The notes: a model not told the origin generated them from the letters alone. 38,561 bases of DNA from JBFHRE01 sp041746105 (GCA_041746105.1 JBGTHP010000034.1:1-38561), one strand, 5' to 3'. Counted from the first letter of the stretch, positions 7,807 to 16,195 are shown. Program-made: numbers and translations.

Positions 7807-8529
7807 GTGCCGGCCACCCTCGATCTCGTTCTGGCCGCCGCGGTGACTCTTCTCGCTGCGGCGATTCAAGGCACCGTCGGACTCGGGTTTGCGGTGTTCT
7901 CTGTGCCGATTCTCACCCTCATCGATCCGGAGCTCACGCCAATTCCCCAACTCTTTGTCGCCCTCCCGATCTCGATTTCGGCTGCGTGGCGCGAACGGCA
8001 CCACCTCGACCTGAGCGGCCTCGGTTGGATCGTGGGTGGAAGGATTCCGGGGGCGATGCTCGGTGCCTGGATCCTTCAGAGAGTCGCAGAACCAACTCTC
8101 GACACCGTCATCGCGCTCATCGTTTTGGGGGCCGTGGCCGCGTTGGCGTCGGGGTTGACCATTCGGATGAACCGTTCGACACGGACGGCAGCCGGATTTG
8201 CGTCGGGTTTCACCGGAACTACCTCGGCGATAGGTGGCCCTCCGATCGCGCTCCTCTATCAGAGGTCGACCAGTGCGACGATTCGATCAAGCCTCGGGAC
8301 CGTGTTCGCCATCGGCATTGTCATCAATCTCGCAGTGCTGGGCGCCTCCGGTGCGGTTGAACCGATGGACCTTCGGTTGGCAGGACTGTTGGTGTTGCCC
8401 GCGCTGTTCGGATTTGCGGTGAGCAGCAAGGCCAAACACCTCATGGAAGGGCCTCGGATCCGGCAGGCGATTCTGCTGGTAGCTGCTTTTGCGGCGGTTG
8501 CCCTCCTGGTGCGGGGGCTTTCCGGTTGA
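7807..8529 (+). CDS. TSUP family (TauE/SafE) membrane permease
   Basis: A 240-residue protein with about eight hydrophobic segments. The opening residues PATLDLVLAAAVTLLA followed by IQGTVGLGFA, and the repeat-like second half SGFTGTTSAIGGPPIALLY, are the paired signatures of the TSUP (sulfite/taurine exporter) family. Substrates of this family include sulfite, sulfonates and other small anions; the specificity here is not readable. A longer frame exists upstream, but the hydrophobic domain begins at the GTG at 7807, and a -10 box TACGCT (7793-7798) sits 8 nt before it, fitting a leaderless start. Proximity to the transsulfuration genes is compatible with sulfur metabolism but is weak evidence. 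Confidence 0.8.
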   Translation: MPATLDLVLAAAVTLLAAAIQGTVGLGFAVFSVPILTLIDPELTPIPQLFVALPISISAAWRERHHLDLSGLGWIVGGRIPGAMLGAWILQRVAEPTLDTVIALIVLGAVAALASGLTIRMNRSTRTAAGFASGFTGTTSAIGGPPIALLYQRSTSATIRSSLGTVFAIGIVINLAVLGASGAVEPMDLRLAGLLVLPALFGFAVSSKAKHLMEGPRIRQAILLVAAFAAVALLVRGLSG

Positions 8530-8533
8530 ATCC

Positions 8534-9397
8534 CTAACCGAGGTTCTCCAGCAACAGGTCGAGGGCGACCCCAATCGCATCGCGTGCCGCGCCCAGTGAC
8601 CAGATCCCAAGCAAGACCACCACGACCATTGCGACCGCGGTATAGACGATTCTGAGCCGGTAGAACCGACGCTGCTCGGGGATCTCGACATATGACGCCG
8701 AAAGCGGTTTGCCGACAGGTTCTGACGCCGAGCGCTTGCGCCGCCAAGGAGCATCAAGCGAACGAATCGCCTCCAAGGCACGACGCCCCAGAGGGTCATT
8801 GTTCGTATCCCTCGGTCGAGTCCTGCGTCGCGGCGGCACTTCGCCCAACATCTCCTCGAGTTGGGCAGCCGTCACATCCTCGACCGGCAGACTCGTCGCC
8901 GGAGCCGGTCGGATCGGTTCGGATCGGACCCCCGCCGCGACCGGGGTCTCGGGTTCTGCACCGATCGGGCGCTGCGCCCCCGGCGAGGCGGGCTTTTTCG
9001 GAGTCGCCGTTTCGGACGACACGGCCTCAACGTTCGATCCAGGTTCTGTCAACCGGATCTGGTCGTCCAGGGTGGGCTGTTCGACCAACGGGGGCTGAAC
9101 GGGTTGGACGCGTGGCGGCACCGGAGCAATCTCGCGCAACGATTGCTCGATGGTGGGAAAGTTCTCGATGACCGTCGGAGGTTCGAGCCCGGCCAGGCGG
9201 TACAACTCGACCTCGTCCAGACCAAGTACCGCTGCCAACGAGGACAACGCGGAAGGGTCATTGGGGATGGATTGGCCCCGTTCCCAAGCGCGGACGGTGG
9301 AGGGCGCCCGACCGACCAGCTCACCCACTCGGGTCTGGCTCAACCCGAGACGCTCGCGGCTGCGCTTGACGAGGCCCCCGAACTCTCGAGAGGACAC
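8534..9397 (-). CDS. Membrane-anchored XRE-type HTH protein
   Basis: A 287-residue protein. Residues about 5-60 form a helix-turn-helix of the XRE/Cro type (LGLSQTRVGELVGRAPSTVRAWERG). A long Pro/Glu/Ala-rich linker (about 75-240) follows, then one hydrophobic membrane helix near 250-270 and a short tail. Cytoplasmic HTH plus a C-terminal membrane anchor recalls RodZ, but the extracytoplasmic RodZ domain is missing, so I do not use that name. The GTG start at 9397 lies 6 nt after a minus-strand -10 box TAACCT (9409-9404), suggesting a leaderless transcript. The gene is convergent with the permease and divergent from selC. Confidence 0.8.
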   Translation of the reverse strand: MSSREFGGLVKRSRERLGLSQTRVGELVGRAPSTVRAWERGQSIPNDPSALSSLAAVLGLDEVELYRLAGLEPPTVIENFPTIEQSLREIAPVPPRVQPVQPPLVEQPTLDDQIRLTEPGSNVEAVSSETATPKKPASPGAQRPIGAEPETPVAAGVRSEPIRPAPATSLPVEDVTAAQLEEMLGEVPPRRRTRPRDTNNDPLGRRALEAIRSLDAPWRRKRSASEPVGKPLSASYVEIPEQRRFYRLRIVYTAVAMVVVVLLGIWSLGAARDAIGVALDLLLENLG

Positions 9398-9438
9398 GAG
9401 TGGAGGTTACCGCGAGAATTTGAGTTTTCGTAGACGGC

Positions 9439-9444
9439 TAAGGT
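9439..9444 (+). promoter_or_regulatory. Likely -10 box of selC
   Basis: TAAGGT lies 7 nt upstream of the tRNA-Sec 5' end, the right distance for transcription to begin at or next to the mature end. No clear -35 hexamer is visible. Confidence 0.4.
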
Positions 9445-9451
9445 CACCGGC

Positions 9452-9546
9452 GGAGGCGTCAGAGTGCCTGGTGGGCTCCGCAGTCTTCAAAACTGTTGGG
9501 GGGTCGCAAGGTCCCCGGCGGGTTCGATTCCCGTCCGCCTCCGCCA
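9452..9546 (+). tRNA. selC: tRNA-Sec (anticodon UCA)
   Basis: A 95-nt selenocysteine tRNA. The acceptor strand GGAGGCG (9452-9458) pairs with CGCCTCC (9536-9542), followed by G and an encoded CCA (9544-9546). The anticodon arm GCAGT-CTTCAAA-ACTGT carries TCA at 9487-9489, which reads UGA. The very long variable arm (about 9500-9518, GGGG paired with CCCC) and the T arm GCGGG-TTCGATT-CCCGT are typical. Length equals that of E. coli selC. The 3' part from 9483 is repeated exactly at 19381, so this tRNA is the integration site of the adjacent element, which restores an intact gene. No selA/selB/selD or selenoprotein gene is in the window. Confidence 0.93.
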
Positions 9547-9548
9547 AA
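9483..9548 (+). repeat. attL: 66-bp direct repeat in the 3' part of tRNA-Sec
   Basis: Identical over all 66 bases to 19381-19446 (offset 9898). It spans from the anticodon stem through the CCA plus two A residues, and ends 5 nt before the integrase stop codon. A tRNA 3' end beside a tyrosine recombinase gene is the standard attL structure. Confidence 0.93.
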
Positions 9549-9553
9549 GCCCG

Positions 9554-10774
9554 TCAAATAGAGGCATTCCTGGTGCTGCCGTCGAGTTTGACGACGGCCC
9601 CGAAGTCTTTCGGGGCGCGCTCGGGGCGCGATAGGGGCGCAGGAGAATCACTCGAGCCTCGTTCGGGGCGCATCTGCGATGGTGTGGTGGCGGCGATGTA
9701 GCGGCGATCGAGGGCGTCGGAGAGGGTGTCGAGGTCCTCTTCGTAGAGGTGTCCGTATAGGTCGAGGGTCATTGCTGCTGAGGCATGGCCGAGTTGGCGT
9801 TGGACGGCTTTGATGTTTGCGCCTGATGAGATCATGAGTGAGGCGGCGGTGCCCCGCAGGTCGTGGATGCGGAGTTGGCCGAGGCCTGCTGTTTCGATGG
9901 CTGGTTTCCAGACGGCTTGCCGGAAGGGGGAGGAGCGGAGTGGGCCGCCTTTGGGTGCGGTGAATACGAGGTCGTCGTCGGTGATGGTGCCGAGGTGTGC
10001 GGCGAGCTGGTCGGCGAGGAACGCCGGCATGGTGACGAGACGACGCTCGTGGGTCTTGGGTGTGCCCCATGACAGGCCTGATCCGAGTTCGGTTGCTGAT
10101 TCGGCGATTTCGATGCGACGCCGCAGTAGGTGGATCCGGTGTCGTTTCAGTGCGACGAGTTCGCCCCATCGCATCCCGACCCATGCCAGGGTCTCGATGA
10201 TGAGTCCGGCTCCGGTCTGAGTGTTCTCGGCGGCTTTGGCGAGAACGGCGACTTGATCGGCGGTGAGGAACCGCTGCTCACGTCGCCGCACCGTCGGGAC
10301 CTTCACACCGGAGGTCGGCTCACGAGCGAGGATCCCGTCGTTGACAGCCAGTTTGAGCGGTGCCGATAGGACTTGTTTGGCCTGTTTGATCCGTGACGCA
10401 GAGAGCCCCTCGGTGGTCATCTCGGCGATCCATTCCCGCACCATGGCCGGTGTGATGCGGTTGACCGGCAGTTCCCCGAACACGGGTAGTACGCGGGAGC
10501 GGAGCAGCGACTCGTATTCGGCGCGGGTTTTGGGTTTGATGTCGAGCCCGGCGAGCCAGTCGGCGGCGGCTTCGGCGAGTGGGATGTTGCCGGCTTCGGG
10601 TGCGATCCAGTCGCCTCGGTCGATCGATCCGAGTCGGGCGATCAGCCAGCGGTCGGCGTCGACTTTACGGTCGAAGCTTCTCGAGCGGACACGTCCGTCG
10701 GGTCCCCGGTATCTGGCTCGCCACCTTCTACCGGTTCGTCCTTGCCGGTCTTCGATCCATCCGGAGCGTCTCAT
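9554..10774 (-). CDS. Tyrosine recombinase (integrase) of the selC element
   Basis: A 406-residue site-specific recombinase. The N-terminal part contains an arm-binding-like region and a SAM-like core-binding domain (about 60-150). The catalytic domain has R202 (GMRWGEL), H304-x-x-R307 (HDLRG), a downstream LGHAS His and the nucleophile Y340 (LDLYGHL). All expected catalytic residues are present. The ATG at 10774 is chosen because a strong GGGAGGA site precedes it; a longer frame upstream lacks domain similarity. The C-terminal coding region contains GGGGCGC repeats that recur near attR and may be integrase arm sites. Confidence 0.93.
   Translation of the reverse strand: MRRSGWIEDRQGRTGRRWRARYRGPDGRVRSRSFDRKVDADRWLIARLGSIDRGDWIAPEAGNIPLAEAAADWLAGLDIKPKTRAEYESLLRSRVLPVFGELPVNRITPAMVREWIAEMTTEGLSASRIKQAKQVLSAPLKLAVNDGILAREPTSGVKVPTVRRREQRFLTADQVAVLAKAAENTQTGAGLIIETLAWVGMRWGELVALKRHRIHLLRRRIEIAESATELGSGLSWGTPKTHERRLVTMPAFLADQLAAHLGTITDDDLVFTAPKGGPLRSSPFRQAVWKPAIETAGLGQLRIHDLRGTAASLMISSGANIKAVQRQLGHASAAMTLDLYGHLYEEDLDTLSDALDRRYIAATTPSQMRPERGSSDSPAPLSRPERAPKDFGAVVKLDGSTRNASI
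9610..9630 (+). repeat. Putative integrase arm-site repeat (left)
   Basis: A 21-bp sequence made of two CGGGGCGCG units, found again with one mismatch at 19231-19251 in the same orientation near attR. Further copies of the GGGGCGC core follow at about 9633 and 9664. Repeats near both ends of an element, close to but outside the core site, are typical of arm-type binding sites of tyrosine recombinases. Assignment is inference. Confidence 0.4.
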
Positions 10775-10892
10775 ACCGTCCTCCCTCCCCTGCTGCGGTT
10801 GCGCTGGTGTCTCAATCCAATCACAGAAACATGAGACCCGAGCAGCCGTTCTGCTCGACAACCCCTTCCGATCAGCGCTCGCGCACCTCTCA

Positions 10893-10960
10893 TCATTACG
10901 CATCATCTCGCATCAGTTATCAATAGTTATACGCTAATAACGTTGCATTAGAGGTATCAT
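10893..10960. promoter_or_regulatory. AT-rich divergent control region between integrase and relaxase
   Basis: An AT-rich stretch in an otherwise GC-rich element. On the minus strand TTGATA (10923-10918) and TAATGA (10898-10893) are 19 nt apart and could serve the integrase. On the plus strand TATCAT (10955-10960) could be the -10 for the relaxase operon. Short repeats (CGCATCA twice; CTAAT and ATTAG as an inverted pair) make it a candidate for regulator binding or the origin of transfer, but no nic site is recognised. The whole gap 10775-10997 holds no other gene. Confidence 0.4.
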
Positions 10961-10997
10961 AGTCATCAGAATCGATCGTCCACTCGGGATTCGGATC

Positions 10998-11090
10998 ATG
11001 ACCACACCCTCCAACTCGCAGCGACCCCACCGAGCCAGGAGAGACAGACGAGTGCACACCTGCGGTGACAGGGCGGGGGTGGCACGGTGA
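10998..11090 (+). CDS. Small Arg-rich ORF coupled to the relaxase
   Basis: A 30-codon frame beginning MTTPSNSQRPHRARRDRR, with stop TGA at 11088-11090 overlapping the relaxase GTG start (GTGA). The overlap suggests translational coupling. The peptide is basic and not recognised. It could be a genuine small protein or simply a frame crossing the relaxase ribosome site. Confidence 0.3.
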   Translation: MTTPSNSQRPHRARRDRRVHTCGDRAGVAR

Positions 11091-13840
11091 CCGTGCGGGT
11101 GACCACGCTGAAAGGCGCCGCGGCGGGCCGCTACTACACCGAGCAGCTCCCCTCCTACTACCTGGACGCGGGTGAGCCGCCGGGCCGCTGGTACGGGAAC
11201 GGTGCCGCCCTCCTCGGTCTCGACGGGCCGGTCGACGATGGCGCGTTCCTAGCGGTGATGGCCGGAGAGCACCCGGCCACCGGTAGACGGTTGGGTCGCC
11301 GCTACGGCGACGATTCGGTCCGAGGCTTTGATGCCACCTTCTCGGCACCCAAGTCGGTGTCGGTGCTGTTCGCCATCGGAGACGAACAGACACGACGGGC
11401 CGTGGTCGACGCACATGACCGGGCGGTCGACGCCGTGCTCTCCTGGGTGGAGTCTCGCGCTCACACTCGGATGCGGCAGCGGGGTCACGTGGTGTGTGTC
11501 GACACCGAAGGGATCATCGTGGGGGTGTTCCGTCAGCACACCAGCCGCAAGCTCGATCCTCAACTGCACACCCATGCGGTGATCGCCAACCGGGTCCGCG
11601 CCCCCGACCGTCGCTGGCTGGCGTTGGATGCCCGCACGGTGAAGATGGATCAGCGGACCCTGTCGGGGTTGTATCACGCCGGGCTGCGGGCCGAGCTCAC
11701 CCGCCGCCTCGGCGTCGAATGGGAGCCTCCGGTGAACGGGATCTCCGAGATCATCGGCATCCACCCTGACGTGCTGGCCGAGTTCTCTCAACGCACCGCG
11801 GACATCGACCAGCGGATCGACGCCAAGCTGGGCCGCTTCGTCGATGATCTCGGCAGAGAACCAACGCAACGAGAGAGATGGCAGCTGAAGCGAGAAGCGG
11901 TGGTGGACAGTCGCCCCGCCAAACCACACAGTCACATCGCCTGCGAGCTCCACAACGAATGGCGGCAACGATCCGGGGCCCTGGGTGTTGAACCCGAAAC
12001 GCTGATCACCGACGCCACAGATCGCATCGTTCGGCCGACGGGGATCGACCGCCGCCAGATGGCGATCATGATCGAGCGGGCGCTCGAGTCCCTGGCGGAG
12101 CGCCAGTCCACGTGGCGTCCCGCCGAACTGGTCCGCGAGTTGGCCGCCCAGGTCCCCACCGGCGTCACCGTCCGAGCCCAAGAAGTCACCCGGTTCCTGC
12201 AACGTCTCGCCGACCACGTGACCGCCACCCATTGTGTGGACCTGTCCCCACTCGCCCCGGATAGTGTGCCGTCGCGCCGTGACGGACGTCCCATCACCGA
12301 GGCCGCCGTCGATCGGGTCCTCACCACCCAAGCGATCCTCGATCAGGAAGAACAGATCATCGAGTGGGCCGACCGGAAACCCCGGATCCCCGACGCCGCC
12401 AACCACCTCGCCTGCCGGGATCTGGACACCACCGGGTTGAGCCCGGGACAAGCCAACGCCTGCCGAGCCGTCGCCGGGCTGACCCCGCTCGAGCTGATCG
12501 TGGGGCCGGCCGGGTCGGGCAAGACCACCGCCCTTACCCCCGCCATCGGATACCTCCAACAACGCGGGCACACCGTGTTCGGGGTGGCACCCACCGCCGC
12601 CGCCGGCCACGTTCTCGCCACCGAAACCGGAGTCACCGCCGACACCCTCGACAAACTGTTGTACGAACACTCCCGGGCGGACCGGCTACCAGAACCTCCG
12701 TATGACCTGGGGTGGGGGGCGACGGTGATCGTGGACGAAGCCGGCACCGTCTCCACCCCCAAACTCGCCGACCTCGCCCGGCTGGCCGACCGGCACGGAT
12801 GGCGTGTGATCATGGTGGGAGATCCCCGTCAGTTCTCCGCCGTCGGCAGGGGCGGCATGTTCACCCACCTCACCGACACCTGCGGCGCGATCGAGCTCGA
12901 CGCGATCCACCGGTTCACCCACCCCTGGGAAGCCGACGCGACCCGACGTCTCCGAACAGGCGACATCGGTGTCATCGCCGAATACGACCGCCATGGTCGC
13001 ATCCACGGAGGCACTCCCCACGACATGGAATCCGCCATCATCGATGTCTGGGCGGAAGCGAGGCTGCGGGGCGAGACGGTGGCGATGATGGCCAACACCA
13101 ACCACACCGCCGGTCGCCTCAACCAGGCGGCCCAACACCATCGCATCGAAGCCGGAGAACTCGACCCGCACGGACCCGCCCTCCACCACGACGACCAGAA
13201 GCTGCTCATCGGTGACGACGTGGTCACCCGCCGCAACCAACGGGCCCTGCGTACCGACCGGGGTGTCATGGTCAAGAATCGGGACCACTGGACCATCCAG
13301 TCCATCCAACCCGACGGTTCCGTCACCGTCACCGGACCCGCCGGCACCGTCCGTCTCCCTGCCGACTACACCCGAGAACATCTCGAGCTCGGATACGCCC
13401 ACACCAGCCACGCCACCCAGGGTCGCACCGTCGACATGGGCCTCTTCCTCGTCGACGGCCCAATCGACGGCCGCGGCCTCTACACGTCGATGACCCGCGG
13501 ACGTCACGCCAACCACGCCTACGTCATCCACGGTCACGACGACACCGCCGCCGAAATCCTCACCCAAGCCCTGACCCGGGACTGGATCGATCAACCCGCC
13601 ATCACCCGCCAAACCCGCCCCGCCTTCGACAAGACCCTCGGTACCTCGTTACGCCGTTGTGGACCCGGTGACGACCGCCACCCCGCCACCTGCCCAGCCG
13701 CCCACGACATCACCATCGACAATCCCGCCTCCAGCGACGACCAGGCGTGGCAGAGAATCAGTCGGAGCATCGAAGCTGCCACGCAGCGTCACACCGCAGA
13801 CCACACCCCAAACCGCCAGCACCGAGGTATCGGACGCTGA
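11087..13840 (+). CDS. MobF-family relaxase with C-terminal helicase (TrwC/TraA-like)
   Basis: A 917-residue conjugative relaxase that nicks the transfer origin and unwinds DNA for mobilization. The TrwC domain (about 1-290) has candidate nucleophile tyrosines Y16/Y17 and Y24/Y25, the family segment GFDATFSAPKSVSVL, and the metal-binding HTH motif H161-T-H163. The helicase half has Walker A GPAGSGKT at 473-480, Walker B VIVDEAG, and the C-terminal HATQG/YTSMTRGRH motifs of RecD2/TraI-like helicases. The start is GTG at 11087 with GGGGGTGG just upstream. Length is shorter than F TraI but normal for actinobacterial MobF proteins. No coupling protein gene accompanies it. Confidence 0.92.
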   Translation: MTVRVTTLKGAAAGRYYTEQLPSYYLDAGEPPGRWYGNGAALLGLDGPVDDGAFLAVMAGEHPATGRRLGRRYGDDSVRGFDATFSAPKSVSVLFAIGDEQTRRAVVDAHDRAVDAVLSWVESRAHTRMRQRGHVVCVDTEGIIVGVFRQHTSRKLDPQLHTHAVIANRVRAPDRRWLALDARTVKMDQRTLSGLYHAGLRAELTRRLGVEWEPPVNGISEIIGIHPDVLAEFSQRTADIDQRIDAKLGRFVDDLGREPTQRERWQLKREAVVDSRPAKPHSHIACELHNEWRQRSGALGVEPETLITDATDRIVRPTGIDRRQMAIMIERALESLAERQSTWRPAELVRELAAQVPTGVTVRAQEVTRFLQRLADHVTATHCVDLSPLAPDSVPSRRDGRPITEAAVDRVLTTQAILDQEEQIIEWADRKPRIPDAANHLACRDLDTTGLSPGQANACRAVAGLTPLELIVGPAGSGKTTALTPAIGYLQQRGHTVFGVAPTAAAGHVLATETGVTADTLDKLLYEHSRADRLPEPPYDLGWGATVIVDEAGTVSTPKLADLARLADRHGWRVIMVGDPRQFSAVGRGGMFTHLTDTCGAIELDAIHRFTHPWEADATRRLRTGDIGVIAEYDRHGRIHGGTPHDMESAIIDVWAEARLRGETVAMMANTNHTAGRLNQAAQHHRIEAGELDPHGPALHHDDQKLLIGDDVVTRRNQRALRTDRGVMVKNRDHWTIQSIQPDGSVTVTGPAGTVRLPADYTREHLELGYAHTSHATQGRTVDMGLFLVDGPIDGRGLYTSMTRGRHANHAYVIHGHDDTAAEILTQALTRDWIDQPAITRQTRPAFDKTLGTSLRRCGPGDDRHPATCPAAHDITIDNPASSDDQAWQRISRSIEAATQRHTADHTPNRQHRGIGR

Positions 13841-13980
13841 CCGACCGGCACCCATACCTTCCCGATCCAGACAATGGGTTGCTAGCGCCGATTGCCCTAT
13901 ATGCCTGTAATCCACCTGGGAGTTCGCGAGGCTGACGGCCGGGCGGGTGTTTGGCCGATTTCGGGCGTTGGCGACGCGCG

Positions 13981-14577
13981 CTATGCGCTGCTGCTATTGG
14001 TAGTGATGGCAAGTCCGTTGAGGTAGCTGTCGAGCTGTCGGTGTGCGATTGTGCGCTCCTCGGCTGTGTCAAGACCGATCGCGAGGGGTCGGCAGAACCG
14101 GATTGTGGCGAGGGCGATGTCGGTCGCGGTGAAAGCGATTGGAATCGCTTTGTCGCGGTGCGCGGTGTCGATTAGCCGGTCGAGAACGGTTTGGGCGGCG
14201 GTGCGCTGCTCGGGCCAATCGACGTTGTCGAGTAGCGAATGAACGATGTTGACCGCGCCGAGTCCGATGTCGATCGCTGCGTGTAGGTAGCGGCGCAGCG
14301 CAGCTCCACCATCTGCCTCATCGAGAGCGGCTTCGCCGGCAGCGATGGTCCGATCGAGTACGTCGAGCGCAACGCCGCGCAGAAGGTCGCGCTGGTCGGG
14401 GAAGTGTCGATACAGGGTGGCAATGCCGACTCCGGCGGCCTTCGCGACGGCGTCGCGTGACGGCTCGCCGCCGATCTCGAGGATCATTTCCGTTGCCGCA
14501 TCGAGGAGCCGGCGCCGGTTCCGGCGAGCGTCGGACCGCAATGGTTGGTCCTCAACGACCAGGTTCTCATCGGTCAT
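13981..14577 (-). CDS. TetR family transcriptional regulator
   Basis: A 198-residue regulator. The N-terminal DNA-binding domain (about 15-60) has the TetR helix-turn-helix (RDAVAKAAGVGIATLYRHFPDQRDLL). The remaining residues are helical and would bind a ligand, which cannot be deduced. The gene is divergent from arr, and the two start codons are 25 nt apart with overlapping -10 boxes, so it is a strong candidate repressor of arr and of itself. The ATG at 14577 lies 8 nt after the minus-strand TATACT box, fitting a leaderless mRNA; a longer frame upstream would run into arr. Confidence 0.9.
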   Translation of the reverse strand: MTDENLVVEDQPLRSDARRNRRRLLDAATEMILEIGGEPSRDAVAKAAGVGIATLYRHFPDQRDLLRGVALDVLDRTIAAGEAALDEADGGAALRRYLHAAIDIGLGAVNIVHSLLDNVDWPEQRTAAQTVLDRLIDTAHRDKAIPIAFTATDIALATIRFCRPLAIGLDTAEERTIAHRQLDSYLNGLAITTNSSSA

Positions 14578-14593
14578 GAAAACGGAGTATAAT
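14564..14593. promoter_or_regulatory. Overlapping divergent promoters of tetR and arr
   Basis: Plus strand: TTCTCA (14564-14569), 18-nt spacer, perfect TATAAT (14588-14593), with the arr ATG at 14603. Minus strand: TATACT (14591-14586), with the tetR ATG at 14577. The two -10 boxes share four base pairs (14588-14591), so polymerase can bind one direction at a time and a single bound regulator would affect both genes. Confidence 0.7.
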
Positions 14594-14602
14594 CCTCCAC
14601 TT

Positions 14603-15094
14603 ATGGATCCTGATGGTGCGAACACAACCGGAGACGGTGCCACCGAAACTGAGTACGTTCCGGTGAACTATGACAACTGCGCTCACATCACCGGGCCCTT
14701 CTATCACGGCACCAAGACCGTGTTCAGCGACGGCGAGCTGCTCGTGCCGGGCCATATGTCGAACTATGACGACGGCCGCGCCTCGAACCACATCTACTTC
14801 GCAGCCATGCTCGAGCCAGCCATATGGGGAGCCGAGCTGGCGAACGCACTAGCGGGATCCAACGAGCGAGGGCACATCTACCTAGTCGACCCCACAGGCC
14901 CGTTCGAGGACGACCCCAACGTCACTAACAAGAGGTTCCCCGGCAATGTCACCCAGTCATACCGAACCCGCCACCCACTCCGAGTCGTCGAAGAACTGCA
15001 CACCTGGGTAGGCCACAGCCCCGAGGCCATCCAAGAAATGCTTGACGGCATAGCCCGCCTCCGCCAGCAAGGACTCGACGTCATCGAGGATTGA
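14603..15094 (+). CDS. arr: Rifampin ADP-ribosyltransferase
   Basis: A 163-residue enzyme that transfers ADP-ribose from NAD to the ansa-chain hydroxyl of rifamycins, inactivating them. Similarity to Arr runs through nearly the whole length: FYHGTK with His35, HIYF with Tyr65, WGAEL, and GPFEDDPNVTNKRFPGN with Asp104, matching the His/Tyr/Asp triad described for mycobacterial Arr. The N-terminus carries a short acidic extension of about 15 residues. The ATG at 14603 follows a perfect TATAAT box by 9 nt (leaderless). It lies within a mobilizable element and beside a divergent TetR gene, so regulated, transferable rifamycin resistance is inferred. Confidence 0.93.
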   Translation: MDPDGANTTGDGATETEYVPVNYDNCAHITGPFYHGTKTVFSDGELLVPGHMSNYDDGRASNHIYFAAMLEPAIWGAELANALAGSNERGHIYLVDPTGPFEDDPNVTNKRFPGNVTQSYRTRHPLRVVEELHTWVGHSPEAIQEMLDGIARLRQQGLDVIED

Positions 15095-15321
15095 CTGGCC
15101 CACCACCTGCACCAACACCCAACAGGAGACCTCCAACCAGCCCCAGATCACCGATACCGGGCGAATAGCACACATGTACGGAGATCCGAGCCGAACGGCA
15201 CCTCCAGGATCGGTGTCGCCACGCCTGACGTGCACTCACCGTGGCGGCCACGAACCTTTCTTGCGCTTGATGATCCTGAACCGCGTCCCCGATGCGTGCG
15301 GCGTCTTCCGCGGTAGCGGAT

Positions 15322-15349
15322 TCGACAGTACTGTCGCGGTCCGTATGGT
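15322..15349 (+). promoter_or_regulatory. Promoter with embedded palindromic operator upstream of the reductase
   Basis: TCGACA (15322-15327) and TATGGT (15344-15349) are 16 nt apart. A perfect 14-bp palindrome CGACAGTACTGTCG (15323-15336) covers the -35 box and part of the spacer, the typical position of a repressor operator. The rest of the 342-bp gap after arr (15095-15436) shows no gene I can support. Confidence 0.45.
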
Positions 15350-15436
15350 GCGGGGAGGTGGCTGAGAATCTCTCACGGCCGCTCCTCAACCTCCACGGCG
15401 TGTCCCGGGCAGCACGCACTGAGAAAGGACCGAAGG

Positions 15437-16195
15437 ATTTCACAACTCGTACGGGTACAGAACTTCATGGTGTCGATGGACGGGTTCGGGGCAGGTGAAG
15501 GCCAAAGCCTCGAAGCGCCCTTCGGACATGCTGAACCCCGAGGTGGTGGCATCGCCAATCTCCCAGCCGATCTGGCCTCGTGGGCGTTCGCCACCGCGAG
15601 TTGGCCGAACCGAACCCAGCCCGGCGGAACGCGAGGACTCGACGACTACTTCGTGCGCGACTTCACACGGAACATCGGCGCTGAGATCATGGGGCGCAAC
15701 AAGTTCGGACCCCAACGCGGCCCGTGGAAGAACCACGACTGGACCGGATGGTGGGGCGACACGCCACCGTTCCATACCCCCGTGTTCGTACTCACCCACC
15801 ATCACCGACCCAGCTTCACGCTCGCCGACACCACGTTCCACTTCCTCGAAGCGACACCCGAAGAAGCGTTGCGACAAGCCAAAGATGCAGCCAACGGACA
15901 GGACGTACGGATCGGAGGCGGAGTCGCAACCGTCCGCCAATACCTCGAAGCGGACCTCATCGACACTCTTCACGTGGCGGTCGCCCCCATCGAGATCGGC
16001 CAAGGCGAGCGACTATGGACATCTCACAAAGACCTCCTCGACCGATACCACTACGAGTCGGTGCCCAGCCCCAGCGGCACAACGCACCTCATCTTCTGGC
16101 GACTAACCACCAAGAACAATGGCCACGATGCGCTCACGAGTCAGTGCAGCGCCGACCAACAGATCCCGAGCGATAACACGCCGACCCTCCGATAG
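15437..16195 (+). CDS. RibD C-terminal/dihydrofolate reductase-like family protein
   Basis: About 252 residues, resembling the actinobacterial 'dihydrofolate reductase family' (RibD C-terminal fold, NADPH-dependent reductase). Family landmarks are GAEIMGRNKFGP, GWWGDTPPFHTPVFVLTHH, DVRIGGGVATVRQYL and GERLW. The substrate is unknown. Family members start with a strand like TKVRVQNF-SLDGF; here ISQLVRVQNFMVSMDGF is in frame from an ATT at 15437, with GAAAGGA (15423-15429) 7 nt upstream and no ATG/GTG/TTG in that stretch. I therefore place the start at AUU; the first ATG, 15467, would cut off the first strand. It is carried by the selC element. Confidence 0.8.
   Translation: MSQLVRVQNFMVSMDGFGAGEGQSLEAPFGHAEPRGGGIANLPADLASWAFATASWPNRTQPGGTRGLDDYFVRDFTRNIGAEIMGRNKFGPQRGPWKNHDWTGWWGDTPPFHTPVFVLTHHHRPSFTLADTTFHFLEATPEEALRQAKDAANGQDVRIGGGVATVRQYLEADLIDTLHVAVAPIEIGQGERLWTSHKDLLDRYHYESVPSPSGTTHLIFWRLTTKNNGHDALTSQCSADQQIPSDNTPTLR

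Noticed and set aside
11249..12670. 473-codon open frame on the minus strand
   Set aside because: It lies antisense within the relaxase gene, has Gly/Val/Asp-rich shadow composition and no domain similarity.
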